From Paenibacillus sp. 32O-W (lineage in GTDB: Bacteria; Bacillota; Bacilli; Paenibacillales; NBRC-103111): a stretch of DNA of 52,329 bases. The translations under genes were made by a program, and so were the position numbers. The notes beneath the pieces were generated by a model. That model had not been told where the DNA came from. It did not search any database and saw nothing but the letters and a program-made list of their open reading frames with translations. Shown in pieces: positions 32,980 to 41,565 of this stretch (positions within the stretch are counted from its first letter, which is position 1; each line of letters starts with the position of its first letter). The stretch lies in contig NZ_VEGP01000037.1 of NCBI RefSeq assembly GCF_007679495.1, positions 1 to 52,329 on the forward strand. Reading direction: 5' to 3'.

Positions 32980-35900
32980 ATGAATAAAAGAATCAAATTG
33001 GGATTGTGCATGCTGCTGGCATGCACTTTTTTGTTGTCCTTTTTTTCCTATAGAATTTACGCGGAAGTTCCTAAAGTTCGAATTACTGGCGGGAAAATAA
33101 CATTTAACATCACAAGTACGGCCGCTTCGTCAGGGATTCGATACAAAACGGTCGGTTGGACTGTGCGCAGGGAAGATGCGTCCATATGTACGTATGATTC
33201 CAAAGGCAAACACTGCGATCCGACCGGGCCAGGCTCCGCATCAATCGAAGGTCTGGAACAAGTGGATCAATATCCCCAAAATCCGGCGCCAGGAACACCG
33301 GTCACCACGTTCTTTGAAGTACCGGAGACGAGAGTAACGAAGGCTTTAACAGACAATGGATTGGAAGGCATCAAGCAGAATGATCAACTTTATCTATATG
33401 CCATCATGATTGTCACGCAAAACGGAAACAAAATCGGAGGGCCTTACTATACGCTGGACGGAATCAAGAAGGCGCAGCCATGGGCGCATCCTGACGATCT
33501 GGACGATTATTATGGCGTTCCGGTGACGTATGACAGTCCGGATTTTCCGGTCGATATCGTCTGTAAAACCGAAACGGGCGCCGTTATTCCGGATCCGGCG
33601 TGCACATTCCATAAAGGCGACTATAAAGCCGGGGAAGAGATCGAGCATACGTTCGAGGAAACATTCGAGTCAGGCGGCAAGTCGTATGAAATCGTCAGGT
33701 CGTATTTCGTATCCAAAAACAATCCGGGGAATAAAAAGTTCGTTCGGGAAAAGGGACAGGAAAATCTGCTCGACCGGCACATCAGTGTGTATTTAAGCGG
33801 AGCCGACATCATCGCCGAATACAAGGAACAGGACAATCCGGTCAAAGCCATTTACCAGAAGGAAGACGGCACTAAGCTGAAGGAAACGGACAAGGGTAAG
33901 TACGCGACCGGGGCGGAGGCCACCCATACCTTTGAACAGCAAATCACCGATAACGGCCAAACCTACGAAATTATCCGGTCGTATATTATCAACAACGATA
34001 AACCGGACACGAAGCAATTTATTCAGGAAAAAGGGGACCCGAAGCTTCGGGAACGATCGATCACCGTAGCGGCAGGCGGCTCCAACTTTGTCGGCATCTA
34101 TAAAATCCCCTCCTCGGTGAATGTCACCTCCCGGATTGAAGCGCCGGATACGGTGGACAAGACGGTTGCCGAAGTGGACGGGGATTTTGTTTTTGAAGCC
34201 GAAGCGCTAAAAAATCTGAAATCGTACGAAATCACGGATATCCGAAATGCTGCGCTTGCACAAGACAGCGACAAAACCGGACCGCTCACCGGCACATCAG
34301 CCAGCAAAACGATCCCCATCAAAATCCCGTTTTCTTCCGGTTCCAGTGTGACGGTGCAAATGACTGTCGTCGTCAAAGATGTGGACGGGAATACCGGCGA
34401 CTCCACAACGGATCATACGGTACGCAAATCGGATGGCGGGGATACGACTCCAGGCGATTCCAGGCAGGCAGAAGTCATGGATCCGGGCGCAACGGGTGTC
34501 ATCCGGGCGGATCAGCGCGGCACAGAGAAATTCGATGTGCTGAAAGGAATCCCGACCTCCGAAAGCCTGTATGTGAATGCCTTGTCGAAAGCGTATTTGT
34601 ACCGGAATGAGTTTGTCGAAATATCCGGCACGCAGCAGTATCCGATTCAAGTGAGCAAAACGTACACGCTGACCTGGACGGAAACCCGCTCCGGTCCTCC
34701 GGATGCGGATGGCAATCCGACGACGATTACCGTGCCGCGCTCGGAAACGCAGACGGTGACGAAAAGTTACACAATCGAACGCAAATACAGCTATTGGGTC
34801 ATCAACCGCCTGGAAGTGTACGGCATTCAAAAAGCGACATTTGCCAACTATGCGCTGCCATCGGGAACGGTAACCGTTCAGCCGAACGGTTACACCCCGC
34901 CGAATGTATCTGCGGCCCACGATGCTTCGCTGGATGCGCATATTACCCATCCGATCTACTCGAATGTGACGCTTCCGGGTCAGACCATTTCCGGAGGTTC
35001 CAGCCGTCCATCCGTTCCGAACAAGGATTGGAAAAGCGAGGCCGAGAAGGCGATTGGCAAGATCAAGGTGAAAAACGATTCGCTCGTCTTCAATGGAACG
35101 ACGGTGATGGATAACCGGACGGTAGAGGAACAGGCTCCGGCGCCGGGAGCGATTCCGGCCCCGCCGATGATCGGACAGGATGTGCTGTACGAAAAAGGCT
35201 ACGTGATCGATTCCGGCAAGGTAAACAAAGCCAACCAGCCAAGCTCGGGCACGATATTCTATTCACTCGTCAAAGGCATTAACGGCGGGGAGAATAAAAC
35301 TTTTCCGATCAACGGGATCAACACCGTTACCGTGCATACACCGGTAGTCAACTATGCCTCCGTTTCGGACGACAAGGCGCATAACCAAAAGACGCAACCG
35401 ACTGCCGGGCGATCGGCGCTCATTTTGGACCGGCCGTTTACCGTAACGGTGCCAACCAGCGGACAGCACCGGGACATTCCAGGCTATGGCAACCGGGACT
35501 ATGCGAAGTACACGAAAGACAAGCAGGTCTGGTTCCCGTTTGATGTATACAACGCCGACAAATCGATGTTCATTCCGAAAGAAACGTGGACGTCCATTCC
35601 GGTCGGGCAGCTTCAGATGTCGTTCTTCTTGCCCGTATGGGTCGATGAAGGCAACTATGACGTATTGTTCCGCACCTTTGCAGAAAACAGCCCGCCGTCT
35701 TCTTTTGGCACACAGATGAACGCCAATCTGGAGGTGGCCAATCATGTTGCCACGCAGGTTGTTCCGGTGGAGGTCATTGGCCGTCTCTATGATTTCCGCA
35801 TCACCGACATCGCAGATTACAATTGGGAAACGGTATTCCGGACGCAAAAGGACAGCGCAGCGCCAACCGGAAATGCCTATTGGGTCGGTACGAAGGGGAT

Positions 35901-36792
35901 TGACGGCGCGGCGCGGGGCAACCAGCCTCCGTTCGTGCTGCCGGTTCGTCAGGGCAGCCACCCGGAAGCCGGGAAGAAAAACGTGGCCGTGAAAACGGGG
36001 TATCATTTCAAGTTTGACGTCAAAACGAAAGGGAATATGTTCGGCTCGGGCGACGGCATTCGTATTACACCGACCTTCTATTTTGTGGACAGCAAGGGCA
36101 AGAACCGGCAGGAAGTTGATCTCTACTACAACTCCGGGAAAAAGAAGTTTATCCGGATCGGGTCGAGCGACGATGCGGAGCGGCGCAATATTACGCTGGA
36201 TGCACGGCTGAGAAATGTGCCGCAGCAGGAGCTGATCAACACGGCAAACTCGCTGTGGAGTTTGAACGGCGGTTCCGGCACGAAGCAGGCGTATATTAAC
36301 CAGTACCTGAAAGACGTCAATAAACCGACCTACGTCGGAGGATATGACATTATGCTGCTGCCGCCCCAGCTCCGGACGTTCTTAGGCAGCATGAACGTCC
36401 CGTCCGGCGTCGATGCGGCGCGCGCCAACGCTTCGGTGCAGAAGTGGTACGGAGAATACAGTCTGCCCGCCGCGCCGTATGTCGTGCCGAAAGGATTCAA
36501 CCTGGCTGAGTACGGGCGCACGAACCGGCTGGATGATAGTTCGCCCATTTTCCTGAAGGACGGATTTATCATTGTCAACTTCAACATCGAGACGATCCGA
36601 AACCGGGATTTGAACAACCCGCATTTGCAGTACATCTATGGACCGCTGGACAATCAGTGGCAAATGGAAGGATTCCAGCGCAGCTTCACTGATCCGTACG
36701 GCGTGACGTTTCAGTTGAAGGACGGCGATATCGTTTTTTACCATGCCAACCTGTCCTCGTATGATGACTTCGGTACGGGTGGAACGCATTAG
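32980..36792 (+). CDS. Large secreted surface protein with MucBP-like repeats
   Basis: The 1270-aa protein has a signal peptide (LGLCMLLACTFLLSFFSYRIYA), an N-terminal beta-rich domain, and two tandem repeats of about 90 residues at roughly 187-283 and 285-375. Both repeats share EEIEHTFEETF/AEATHTFEQQI, SYEIVRSY/TYEIIRSY and KKFVREKG/KQFIQEKG, as in MucBP-type modules. Ig-like and other beta domains follow. No LPXTG motif or C-terminal anchor is visible, so attachment would be non-covalent or to the filament. It is probably an adhesin or mating-contact protein. It ends the long co-directional run, with a hairpin 30 bases after the stop. Confidence 0.75.
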   Translation: MNKRIKLGLCMLLACTFLLSFFSYRIYAEVPKVRITGGKITFNITSTAASSGIRYKTVGWTVRREDASICTYDSKGKHCDPTGPGSASIEGLEQVDQYPQNPAPGTPVTTFFEVPETRVTKALTDNGLEGIKQNDQLYLYAIMIVTQNGNKIGGPYYTLDGIKKAQPWAHPDDLDDYYGVPVTYDSPDFPVDIVCKTETGAVIPDPACTFHKGDYKAGEEIEHTFEETFESGGKSYEIVRSYFVSKNNPGNKKFVREKGQENLLDRHISVYLSGADIIAEYKEQDNPVKAIYQKEDGTKLKETDKGKYATGAEATHTFEQQITDNGQTYEIIRSYIINNDKPDTKQFIQEKGDPKLRERSITVAAGGSNFVGIYKIPSSVNVTSRIEAPDTVDKTVAEVDGDFVFEAEALKNLKSYEITDIRNAALAQDSDKTGPLTGTSASKTIPIKIPFSSGSSVTVQMTVVVKDVDGNTGDSTTDHTVRKSDGGDTTPGDSRQAEVMDPGATGVIRADQRGTEKFDVLKGIPTSESLYVNALSKAYLYRNEFVEISGTQQYPIQVSKTYTLTWTETRSGPPDADGNPTTITVPRSETQTVTKSYTIERKYSYWVINRLEVYGIQKATFANYALPSGTVTVQPNGYTPPNVSAAHDASLDAHITHPIYSNVTLPGQTISGGSSRPSVPNKDWKSEAEKAIGKIKVKNDSLVFNGTTVMDNRTVEEQAPAPGAIPAPPMIGQDVLYEKGYVIDSGKVNKANQPSSGTIFYSLVKGINGGENKTFPINGINTVTVHTPVVNYASVSDDKAHNQKTQPTAGRSALILDRPFTVTVPTSGQHRDIPGYGNRDYAKYTKDKQVWFPFDVYNADKSMFIPKETWTSIPVGQLQMSFFLPVWVDEGNYDVLFRTFAENSPPSSFGTQMNANLEVANHVATQVVPVEVIGRLYDFRITDIADYNWETVFRTQKDSAAPTGNAYWVGTKGIDGAARGNQPPFVLPVRQGSHPEAGKKNVAVKTGYHFKFDVKTKGNMFGSGDGIRITPTFYFVDSKGKNRQEVDLYYNSGKKKFIRIGSSDDAERRNITLDARLRNVPQQELINTANSLWSLNGGSGTKQAYINQYLKDVNKPTYVGGYDIMLLPPQLRTFLGSMNVPSGVDAARANASVQKWYGEYSLPAAPYVVPKGFNLAEYGRTNRLDDSSPIFLKDGFIIVNFNIETIRNRDLNNPHLQYIYGPLDNQWQMEGFQRSFTDPYGVTFQLKDGDIVFYHANLSSYDDFGTGGTH

Positions 36793-36822
36793 ATCGGGTT
36801 TATTTTTCTCTTAATCACTTTA

Positions 36823-36860
36823 CACGAAAAGGACTCCTGTACGCAGGGGTTCTTTTCGTG
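36823..36860 (+). terminator. Terminator-like hairpin after the surface-protein gene
   Basis: CACGAAAAG at 36823-36831 pairs with CTTTTCGTG at 36852-36860, extended inward by ACTCCTG and CAGGGGT. The stem is long, but the following bases contain only a weak T run. The next ribosome site (tggagg) begins four bases downstream. Confidence 0.6.
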
Positions 36861-36877
36861 TCTATGGAGGAATGCGC

Positions 36878-37150
36878 ATGTACGACATCCCGTCCGGCGG
36901 CGGATGCTTTTGTCCGGTCCAGCCGCCTGTTTGCTATGGAACGGGCTTGACGGAGGAGGGGGAATGGATGCCGTCACTGGAGGTCATATCCAAAGAGAAG
37001 AACGGTTTTGGCGATACGTTTTACTACATCCGGGATCAAAACGGCGTGACAATCCAGGTCTACGAAGGAGACCTGGAGGCGTTTATGAAAAAGAAAGGCG
37101 TTTTGGAGCTCAAGGAAGGTGTCTCGTTCCTGTATCCCAAGAAGAAATGA
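36878..37150 (+). CDS. Small unknown protein with cysteine-rich start
   Basis: ATG 36878 lies seven bases after tggagg. ATG 36872 is too close. The 90-aa product starts MYDIPSGGGCFCPVQPPVCYG, with a CxC and another cysteine, then a small mixed domain. No family recognised. It starts the tail of small genes behind the filament and surface genes. Confidence 0.5.
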   Translation: MYDIPSGGGCFCPVQPPVCYGTGLTEEGEWMPSLEVISKEKNGFGDTFYYIRDQNGVTIQVYEGDLEAFMKKKGVLELKEGVSFLYPKKK

Positions 37151-37174
37151 TAAACCCCAGAAAGGAGCAGTTGC

Positions 37175-37366
37175 ATGAGCTATGACCATTTCAAACGAAA
37201 AGTGCAAAAAGCGTATCCGGACGCTGCCCTCTCGTTTTCCTCCAATGGCGCCCAGCACATGGCGAAGGTGGAAGGGCATTTGATCCTTTACACGAACGCC
37301 GACAGCGATGCCATTTACGGTATGATGAACGGCGTTCCCATTGGCCGGGCGATCGGAATCGAATAA
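37175..37366 (+). CDS. Small unknown protein
   Basis: ATG 37175 follows gaaaggagc. The 63-aa soluble product (YDHFKRKVQKAYPDAALSF … LYTNADSDAIYGMMNGVPIG) has no recognised family. A GGTAG/CTACC inverted repeat followed by six T residues at 37391-37428 may end its transcript. Confidence 0.5.
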   Translation: MSYDHFKRKVQKAYPDAALSFSSNGAQHMAKVEGHLILYTNADSDAIYGMMNGVPIGRAIGIE

Positions 37367-37537
37367 CGAGCCAAAAAAACAAGATCGCCGGGTAGTCAAT
37401 GAGTTTGGTAGCTACCGAAGCGTTTTTTGCAAAATGATAAGACGGAAAGATTCACTCCATATCGGGTAGAGTGAGCTTGAGAAGGATCTAATTCGGATTT
37501 CTCCATTGTGTTTTTAAGGGAACGGGGAGGTGACTCG

Positions 37538-37765
37538 ATGAGCCAGTCCCAATTTCTATTCTTCATCGAAACGATGCCAATCAGTCAGAATGTCGTTCAA
37601 TTGCATACCAAAGATAAATACGGCAACCCGGTTACCATTTATGTGCGCCGTGATCGATTTAACCAGTGGCAATGGCAATTTGAAACGCGTGCCGGAAAAA
37701 GTCTATGGCATAGCGGGGAACTGGATGAAATCCGAAATTATTGGCGGATTTTTTCTCTGCAATAA
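37538..37765 (+). CDS. Small unknown protein
   Basis: ATG 37538 follows ggggaggtgac. The 75-aa product is rich in Q, W and aromatic residues (RRDRFNQWQWQFETRAGKSLW). No family recognised. It is separated from the previous gene by 170 bases that may hold a terminator. Confidence 0.5.
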   Translation: MSQSQFLFFIETMPISQNVVQLHTKDKYGNPVTIYVRRDRFNQWQWQFETRAGKSLWHSGELDEIRNYWRIFSLQ

Positions 37766-37831
37766 AGCCATGAAAGAAATGCAGGCTTTGAAGTTTTACC
37801 AATAAACATTGACCAGAAATGGAGGCGGGCG

Positions 37832-38038
37832 ATGAAGAACCCAATTTCTTTGCCGAAGGATTGGATCACCGTGCTGGTCGTGTCTCATTGTGTTTCAGAT
37901 GTAAATTTCCGTCGGGATCTTGCCGCTTTTGCGAGGGACAAAGGATACAATCCGCAATCCATCATGGATGCCACGGACAGGCAATTGGAACGGGCATTGC
38001 GCGGGGTGTTGAATGGCCAAGATTTCCGGATGGAATGA
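37832..38038 (+). CDS. Small unknown protein
   Basis: ATG 37832 follows ggaggcggg. The 68-aa product ends in a helical segment (AFARDKGYNPQSIMDATDRQLERALRGVL). No family recognised. It is the last gene before the IS110-family insertion. Confidence 0.45.
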   Translation: MKNPISLPKDWITVLVVSHCVSDVNFRRDLAAFARDKGYNPQSIMDATDRQLERALRGVLNGQDFRME

Positions 38039-38230
38039 CAGAGAAGCTTGAAACAGCCTAGCGGTGGAATGTCAAGGGGATGATCGATGAAAATTGGAAA
38101 AAATCTCGAGAAAAATCATTCTGGAGTGGAAAAATGGCAATACCAAACTAAGCCCTACCATTAGTCAAAATTTTCAGACGACTTGGAAGGGTGGGCTAGG
38201 TGGAAGTGGAGTAAAAATCAGGGAATTGGT

Positions 38231-39466
38231 TCAATTCCTCCTCTCCGGTGGTGTGTACAGCTTGTTGGTCTTTAGTAGCATAAAGACCAGCCGTACCAAT
38301 TTGCGTGCGGTAAGGACGAGAGCGCGTTTATGTTGATGCTTCGAGACTTCGTTAAATTTCTTTTGGTAGAATGCGCCGTATTCTGAGTCGTATTTGCGAA
38401 TTTTATCGGCAGCTTCCACCAAGTAGTAGCGTAAGTACTTGTTGCCGGTCATCACGCGGTCAGTATCCTCGGCTTCAAATTCTCCGGATTGGTACTTACT
38501 CCATACCAAGCCGGCAAATTTGGCTAATGCGTTATGGTCATTGAATCGGCCAATATCACCGATTTCAGCTAAGATCCCGGCAGCATATACCAGACCGATG
38601 CCTTTGACAGAAGTCAGCGTTTGCTGAAGGCCTTTCATGATCTTTTCGATCTCTTTGTCCAGTTTCTTGACCTCGGCCTCCATATGTTTAATGACGCTGA
38701 GCGTAACGGCTAAAGAGATATTCACAGGATCGCTCATAGATTTATCCAGCCGGTATGAAGACCGGGCCAGCTTCTTGAGCAATTCAGCGATTTCCTGTGG
38801 GTTAGCAAAGCGATTCTTACCTTTATCTTGAAGAAATTCGATGAGTTCTTCCATGGGCATCTCTGCGACACTTTCGGGATCCAGTTCTTGAATGACAGCC
38901 AGACTGGTTGTGCCAAAGGTGTCGGAGAACGGATTGTCGATGCGCATGCCGCTAAATTTAAGAAAGACCTGGTTTAGGAAATACGCCTTTTCACGTTTGA
39001 TGCTTTGTACCAAGTGAAAGCGTGTGCGGGTCAGACGCTGCAAGGCTTGGTACTGAATCATTTCCGCCATGTCATGAGGCAGTCGTCCGAAACGCAGATG
39101 GTCTGCAATCACCCAGGCATCGATACGGTCGGTCTTGGGAAGGGTATCATACCCTTTCTTAAACCGAGCCACTTTACGAGCATTTAAGACGTAAATCTGA
39201 GCTTGGATTTTAGGCTCATAGGGAGCAAGCTGGTCTTTTAAATAATGGGCGAGGTGCCATCCCAGATTGGATGTAGCCTCCATCCCGATGCGAAGCGTCT
39301 GGCACTTAGCTTCAGCCGCCGTGTCCAACATCCGGCGAATTAGGGTGTCGGCCCCGCCGCGATCGTTGGTGACAGAGAAGGAGGCCAGCTTCTGACCGTC
39401 CCCGGCCATGAATTGTACATGGTGGGAACGCAGGCTTACGTCTATACCGATCAGCATTTGGGACAT
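38231..39466 (-). CDS. IS110-family DEDD recombinase/transposase
   Basis: The start ATG 39466 is preceded on the minus strand by AGGAGGTGAC. The frame extends 11 codons further upstream without such a site. The 411-aa protein has the RuvC-like N-terminal half with IGIDVS, GMEATSN and KTDRIDAWVIA acidic residues, and a C-terminal Tnp domain with GIGLVYAAGILAEIGD and the expected serine in WSKYQSGEF. Length and motifs are intact. It catalyses RNA-guided DNA insertion in well-studied members, using a bridge RNA encoded in the element's non-coding end. Confidence 0.93.
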   Translation of the reverse strand: MSQMLIGIDVSLRSHHVQFMAGDGQKLASFSVTNDRGGADTLIRRMLDTAAEAKCQTLRIGMEATSNLGWHLAHYLKDQLAPYEPKIQAQIYVLNARKVARFKKGYDTLPKTDRIDAWVIADHLRFGRLPHDMAEMIQYQALQRLTRTRFHLVQSIKREKAYFLNQVFLKFSGMRIDNPFSDTFGTTSLAVIQELDPESVAEMPMEELIEFLQDKGKNRFANPQEIAELLKKLARSSYRLDKSMSDPVNISLAVTLSVIKHMEAEVKKLDKEIEKIMKGLQQTLTSVKGIGLVYAAGILAEIGDIGRFNDHNALAKFAGLVWSKYQSGEFEAEDTDRVMTGNKYLRYYLVEAADKIRKYDSEYGAFYQKKFNEVSKHQHKRALVLTARKLVRLVFMLLKTNKLYTPPERRN

Positions 39467-39499
39467 GGTAGTCACCTCCTTGGTGCTATGCGAAATCAA

Positions 39500-39830
39500 G
39501 CTAGACTCGGACCTGGGTGCCCGTGGAAACCACCTGCTTCAGCCTCGTCATCAGCACTCATCCCTTGGGGAAGACAATTACAGGGTGCTACTCCCTCTTC
39601 CCACAAGGAGGCGCAACTAGCGGTCAGAACCTAAGCGGTGGATCCGGGTAGCAGGCTTTTGGAGCAGTACCTCGCGGTCCGCACGGAGGGGAAGAAGTCT
39701 CCCGAGATCAAGCTTGTCGATCCCATTGTTCCACAGGCAAGTCCGAGTTGTAAAGCGGCGTCCGCTTGCCATGCGACCTCTCGCATCCGGACTTCGCTGG
39801 TTATTCAGTTGTGGATAAAAGCGCATGGCA
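39500..39830 (-). ncRNA. Candidate IS110 bridge RNA
   Basis: The segment upstream of the recombinase start is unusually rich in perfect stems: ATGCGA-CCTC-TCGCAT at 39771-39786, GGCAAG…CTTGCC (39736-39770) with an inner GCGG-CGT-CCGC, AAGTCCG pairing with CGGACTT across them, and GGGAAGA…TCTTCCC at 39568-39602. Known IS110 elements carry their bridge RNA in this position and orientation. The limits and binding loops are not determined. A possible TTGCCA/TGAATA promoter lies near 39805-39835 on the minus strand. Confidence 0.45.
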
Positions 39831-39870
39831 AAGAAACAGCAATGGCATAGACCATTCTGAGCTATGAGTA

Positions 39871-40227
39871 CACATGTGGATAATAACGTTACAAACATTC
39901 CCGGCTTCCCCATCCGAAGAGGGGTAAAACGGGGTGAAGCATTAAGAAGGTGGATGAGGAAGCCAGGGGCTTTCTCATAAGAGATGGGGTCTCTCCGGTT
40001 CGTCCGGATCGAACCGAGAGAATTGAGGGAAAATTCGGTCTCCCCGACTTCCGTTCCTCGCCCTTCGGGCTGCGGTACGGGTTCGGCTACGTCCACCTCC
40101 CCAAGTAATATCCACCATCTCTTATAAAATTGGAAATTCGATTAAGCTCTTTTCAACTGTCCGGATCAGCTGGAAATTCGCTTAAAAAGAACTTCTAAAC
40201 TGATTATACGAGGAGGAGGTGAGTGGT
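39871..40227. other. Non-coding stretch behind the IS110 element with a short direct repeat
   Basis: No supported gene. It holds tggaaattcgattaa at 40131-40145 and tggaaattcgcttaa at 40171-40185, 14 of 15 bases identical, 40 bases apart, and GC-rich short inverted repeats around 39990-40085. A minus-strand frame over 39617-40096 crosses the structured region and is probably not translated. Part of this may belong to the IS110 left end. Confidence 0.35.
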
Positions 40228-40383
40228 GTGTTCAAATGTACCTGCGGCGGGATTTTTATGGTCATCAAAGTGGAGGAGTATCCGAAGCATTTGAGCGGAA
40301 TGGAACGGCTGAATTATCCTCGTTCGTGCTCGGTAAAGTGCGACAAGTGCGGCATCATCAAAGAAAACCAGCCTTACGATTAA
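40228..40383 (+). CDS. Very small zinc-ribbon-like protein
   Basis: GTG 40228 follows aggaggaggtgag. The 51-aa product carries CTCGG near the start and CSVKCDKCG near the end, two cysteine knuckles about 30 residues apart, as in small zinc ribbons. It is too short for most gene finders. A hairpin follows directly. DNA, RNA or protein binding is possible. Another small cysteine-knuckle protein is encoded at 42852. Confidence 0.6.
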   Translation: MFKCTCGGIFMVIKVEEYPKHLSGMERLNYPRSCSVKCDKCGIIKENQPYD

Positions 40384-40385
40384 GA

Positions 40386-40420
40386 GGGACAGGATCGGTA
40401 CAAACGGTCGTGTCCTTTTC
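40386..40420 (+). terminator. Terminator
   Basis: GGACA-g-GATCG, a seven-base loop, then CGGTC-g-TGTCC followed by TTTTC. It resembles in build the hairpin at 6172-6208 in the leader of the transfer operon. The next ribosome site begins five bases later. Confidence 0.65.
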
Positions 40421-40438
40421 ATTTGGGGAGGGATGAAC

Positions 40439-40741
40439 ATGTCATTTCAAGAGAAGGGTCCATGGTTCATGGGCCGGTTGTTCGAAGGGGAAGTGGACGG
40501 ATATTTTGTTCAGGCCCAAGTATTTTCAGAACCGTCCAAATACGGGATTGCCGAAGGGCGAATCAGCCGCCTGACTGTGTATCCGGATCGGTCTGCCGGA
40601 TTCAACCGTAATCTGGCCAACTACGACCGGGGATGGGACGGCGGCCCGCCGAACAACATCCGAATCCGCGCGGTGGTGGAGAAAACGGTACGCCATTTTG
40701 ACGGTAAGAGCGTCGACTGGTCGTTCGAAACACGGCGATAA
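40439..40741 (+). CDS. Small unknown protein (DUF7678-like)
   Basis: ATG 40439 lies seven bases after ggggaggg. ATG 40433 is too close. The 100-aa product is beta-rich: WFMGRLFEGEVDGYFVQAQVF, then SKYGIAEGRISRLTVYPD, then YDRGWDGGPPNN. The layout GxVDGxxxxAxVFxEPSxYGIxxGRxSxL matches small proteins from Firmicutes mobile elements that I recall as DUF7678. Function unknown. Confidence 0.55.
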   Translation: MSFQEKGPWFMGRLFEGEVDGYFVQAQVFSEPSKYGIAEGRISRLTVYPDRSAGFNRNLANYDRGWDGGPPNNIRIRAVVEKTVRHFDGKSVDWSFETRR

Positions 40742-40830
40742 AAGAAGTCGGTAATCGGGAAAAACGACTTGCTACACCGGGCGCAGCAGAGGTAAGATCG
40801 ACACACCTTCCGAGGAAAGGAGAAATGGGT

Positions 40831-41157
40831 GTGGATGGTGTACCTCCATGGTTGATCGCGGCTTTCCGGAAACGAATTGATGTGCTCGGCCAGCGCATGC
40901 GTATGCATCCAAGACATAGTACGGCATGGAAAGAAGTGTCCGAGTTGTTTGAAAAGCTCAAGGAAACGTTCTCCGAAGAACAGCACCGCCAGTTTGTGGA
41001 ATGGGAGGACCGTTTTAGTTTTCAAGAGTCCATAGAAAAAGAGGAGATGTACGTACGCGGGTTTCTGGACGGGTTTCACATGTATGCCAGTCTAGATGAA
41101 TTGATCCGCCAGATTCCTGTCAATGAAAGGTTCGGTAATGCGGATCCACCCCAATGA
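40831..41157 (+). CDS. Small helical unknown protein
   Basis: GTG 40831 lies eight bases after aaaggag. ATG 40825 is only two or three bases from it and is the alternative. The 108-aa product is helical and charged (WKEVSELFEKLKETFSEEQHRQFVEWEDRFSFQ … YVRGFLDGFHMYASLDELI). The GFLDGF segment resembles short helical proteins common in plasmids and prophages of Bacillales. No function known. Confidence 0.5.
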   Translation: MDGVPPWLIAAFRKRIDVLGQRMRMHPRHSTAWKEVSELFEKLKETFSEEQHRQFVEWEDRFSFQESIEKEEMYVRGFLDGFHMYASLDELIRQIPVNERFGNADPPQ

Positions 41158-41206
41158 TCGGGATTTACCTCATATGGGTTTTGCACTTAAAAAGGGGGGA
41201 TTCAGG

Positions 41207-41410
41207 GTGTTGACAAAGCTTCAAAAACGGACCGAACAACTGACATTGGAAGTGAGGCGAAAACTGATTGGCTGGCAGAAAGCCTTACAGCAAGGCGATA
41301 CGGAACACAGCCAGCGATCGAAGCGGATATTTTTCGATCTGGTCCAAAACAGCGGACTTCGGCAGGTGGTTGGAATTGTTATCTCAACTGGCCTCAAAGG
41401 ATTAAGGTAA
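41207..41410 (+). CDS. Small basic helical protein
   Basis: GTG 41207 (or TTG 41210) follows a gggggga site. The 67-aa product is strongly basic and helical (TKLQKRTEQLTLEVRRKLIGWQKAL). No family recognised. A perfect terminator follows 44 bases after the stop, supporting an ended transcript. Confidence 0.4.
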   Translation: MLTKLQKRTEQLTLEVRRKLIGWQKALQQGDTEHSQRSKRIFFDLVQNSGLRQVVGIVISTGLKGLR

Positions 41411-41453
41411 GATGTCTGCGGTTGAACAAATGGAAACATACAAATTGTTCTTG

Positions 41454-41483
41454 CAAAATGCCCGCCAATTGGCGGGCATTTTG
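41454..41483 (+). terminator. Perfect 13-bp inverted repeat, likely bidirectional terminator
   Basis: CAAAATGCCCGCC-AATT-GGCGGGCATTTTG is perfectly symmetrical with A and T runs at both ends, so it can work on both strands. Confidence 0.7.
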
Positions 41484-41500
41484 CATGGTCAGCATCTTTT

Positions 41501-41565
41501 CCCGACATGAATACCTGCACCGCGTACAGGGGCAACGTTGGCCGCGACGTGCGGCAAATGTCGGG
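41501..41565. promoter_or_regulatory. Inverted repeat upstream of the nucleotidyltransferase gene
   Basis: CCCGACAT at 41501-41508 is mirrored by ATGTCGGG at 41558-41565, with GC-rich complementary stretches in between (cgcgtac, gccgcgacgtgcggc). It could be a leader RNA structure or operator for the pair that follows. Confidence 0.35.

Larger units (their letters stand above)
38190..39870 (-). mobile_element. IS110-family insertion sequence (ends approximate)
   Basis: A complete IS110-type recombinase gene is followed upstream by a long structured non-coding segment, as in IS110-group elements. Such elements lack terminal inverted repeats, so ends cannot be fixed from one copy. The right end probably lies just after 38231 and the left end somewhere between 39830 and about 40130. 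The element lies opposite to the surrounding small genes. Confidence 0.6.

Noticed and set aside
38094-38336. 80-codon plus-strand frame at the IS110 right end
   Set aside because: It starts without a ribosome site and runs into the antisense of the recombinase gene.
39617-40096. 159-codon minus-strand frame upstream of the IS110 recombinase
   Set aside because: It crosses the dense stem-loop region thought to encode the bridge RNA. No ribosome site is convincing, and similar frames are often annotated by mistake in IS ends.
40131-40185. Two tggaaattcg direct repeats as start of a CRISPR array or iteron origin
   Set aside because: Only two copies with 40-base offset, no further units, and no cas or replication gene nearby.
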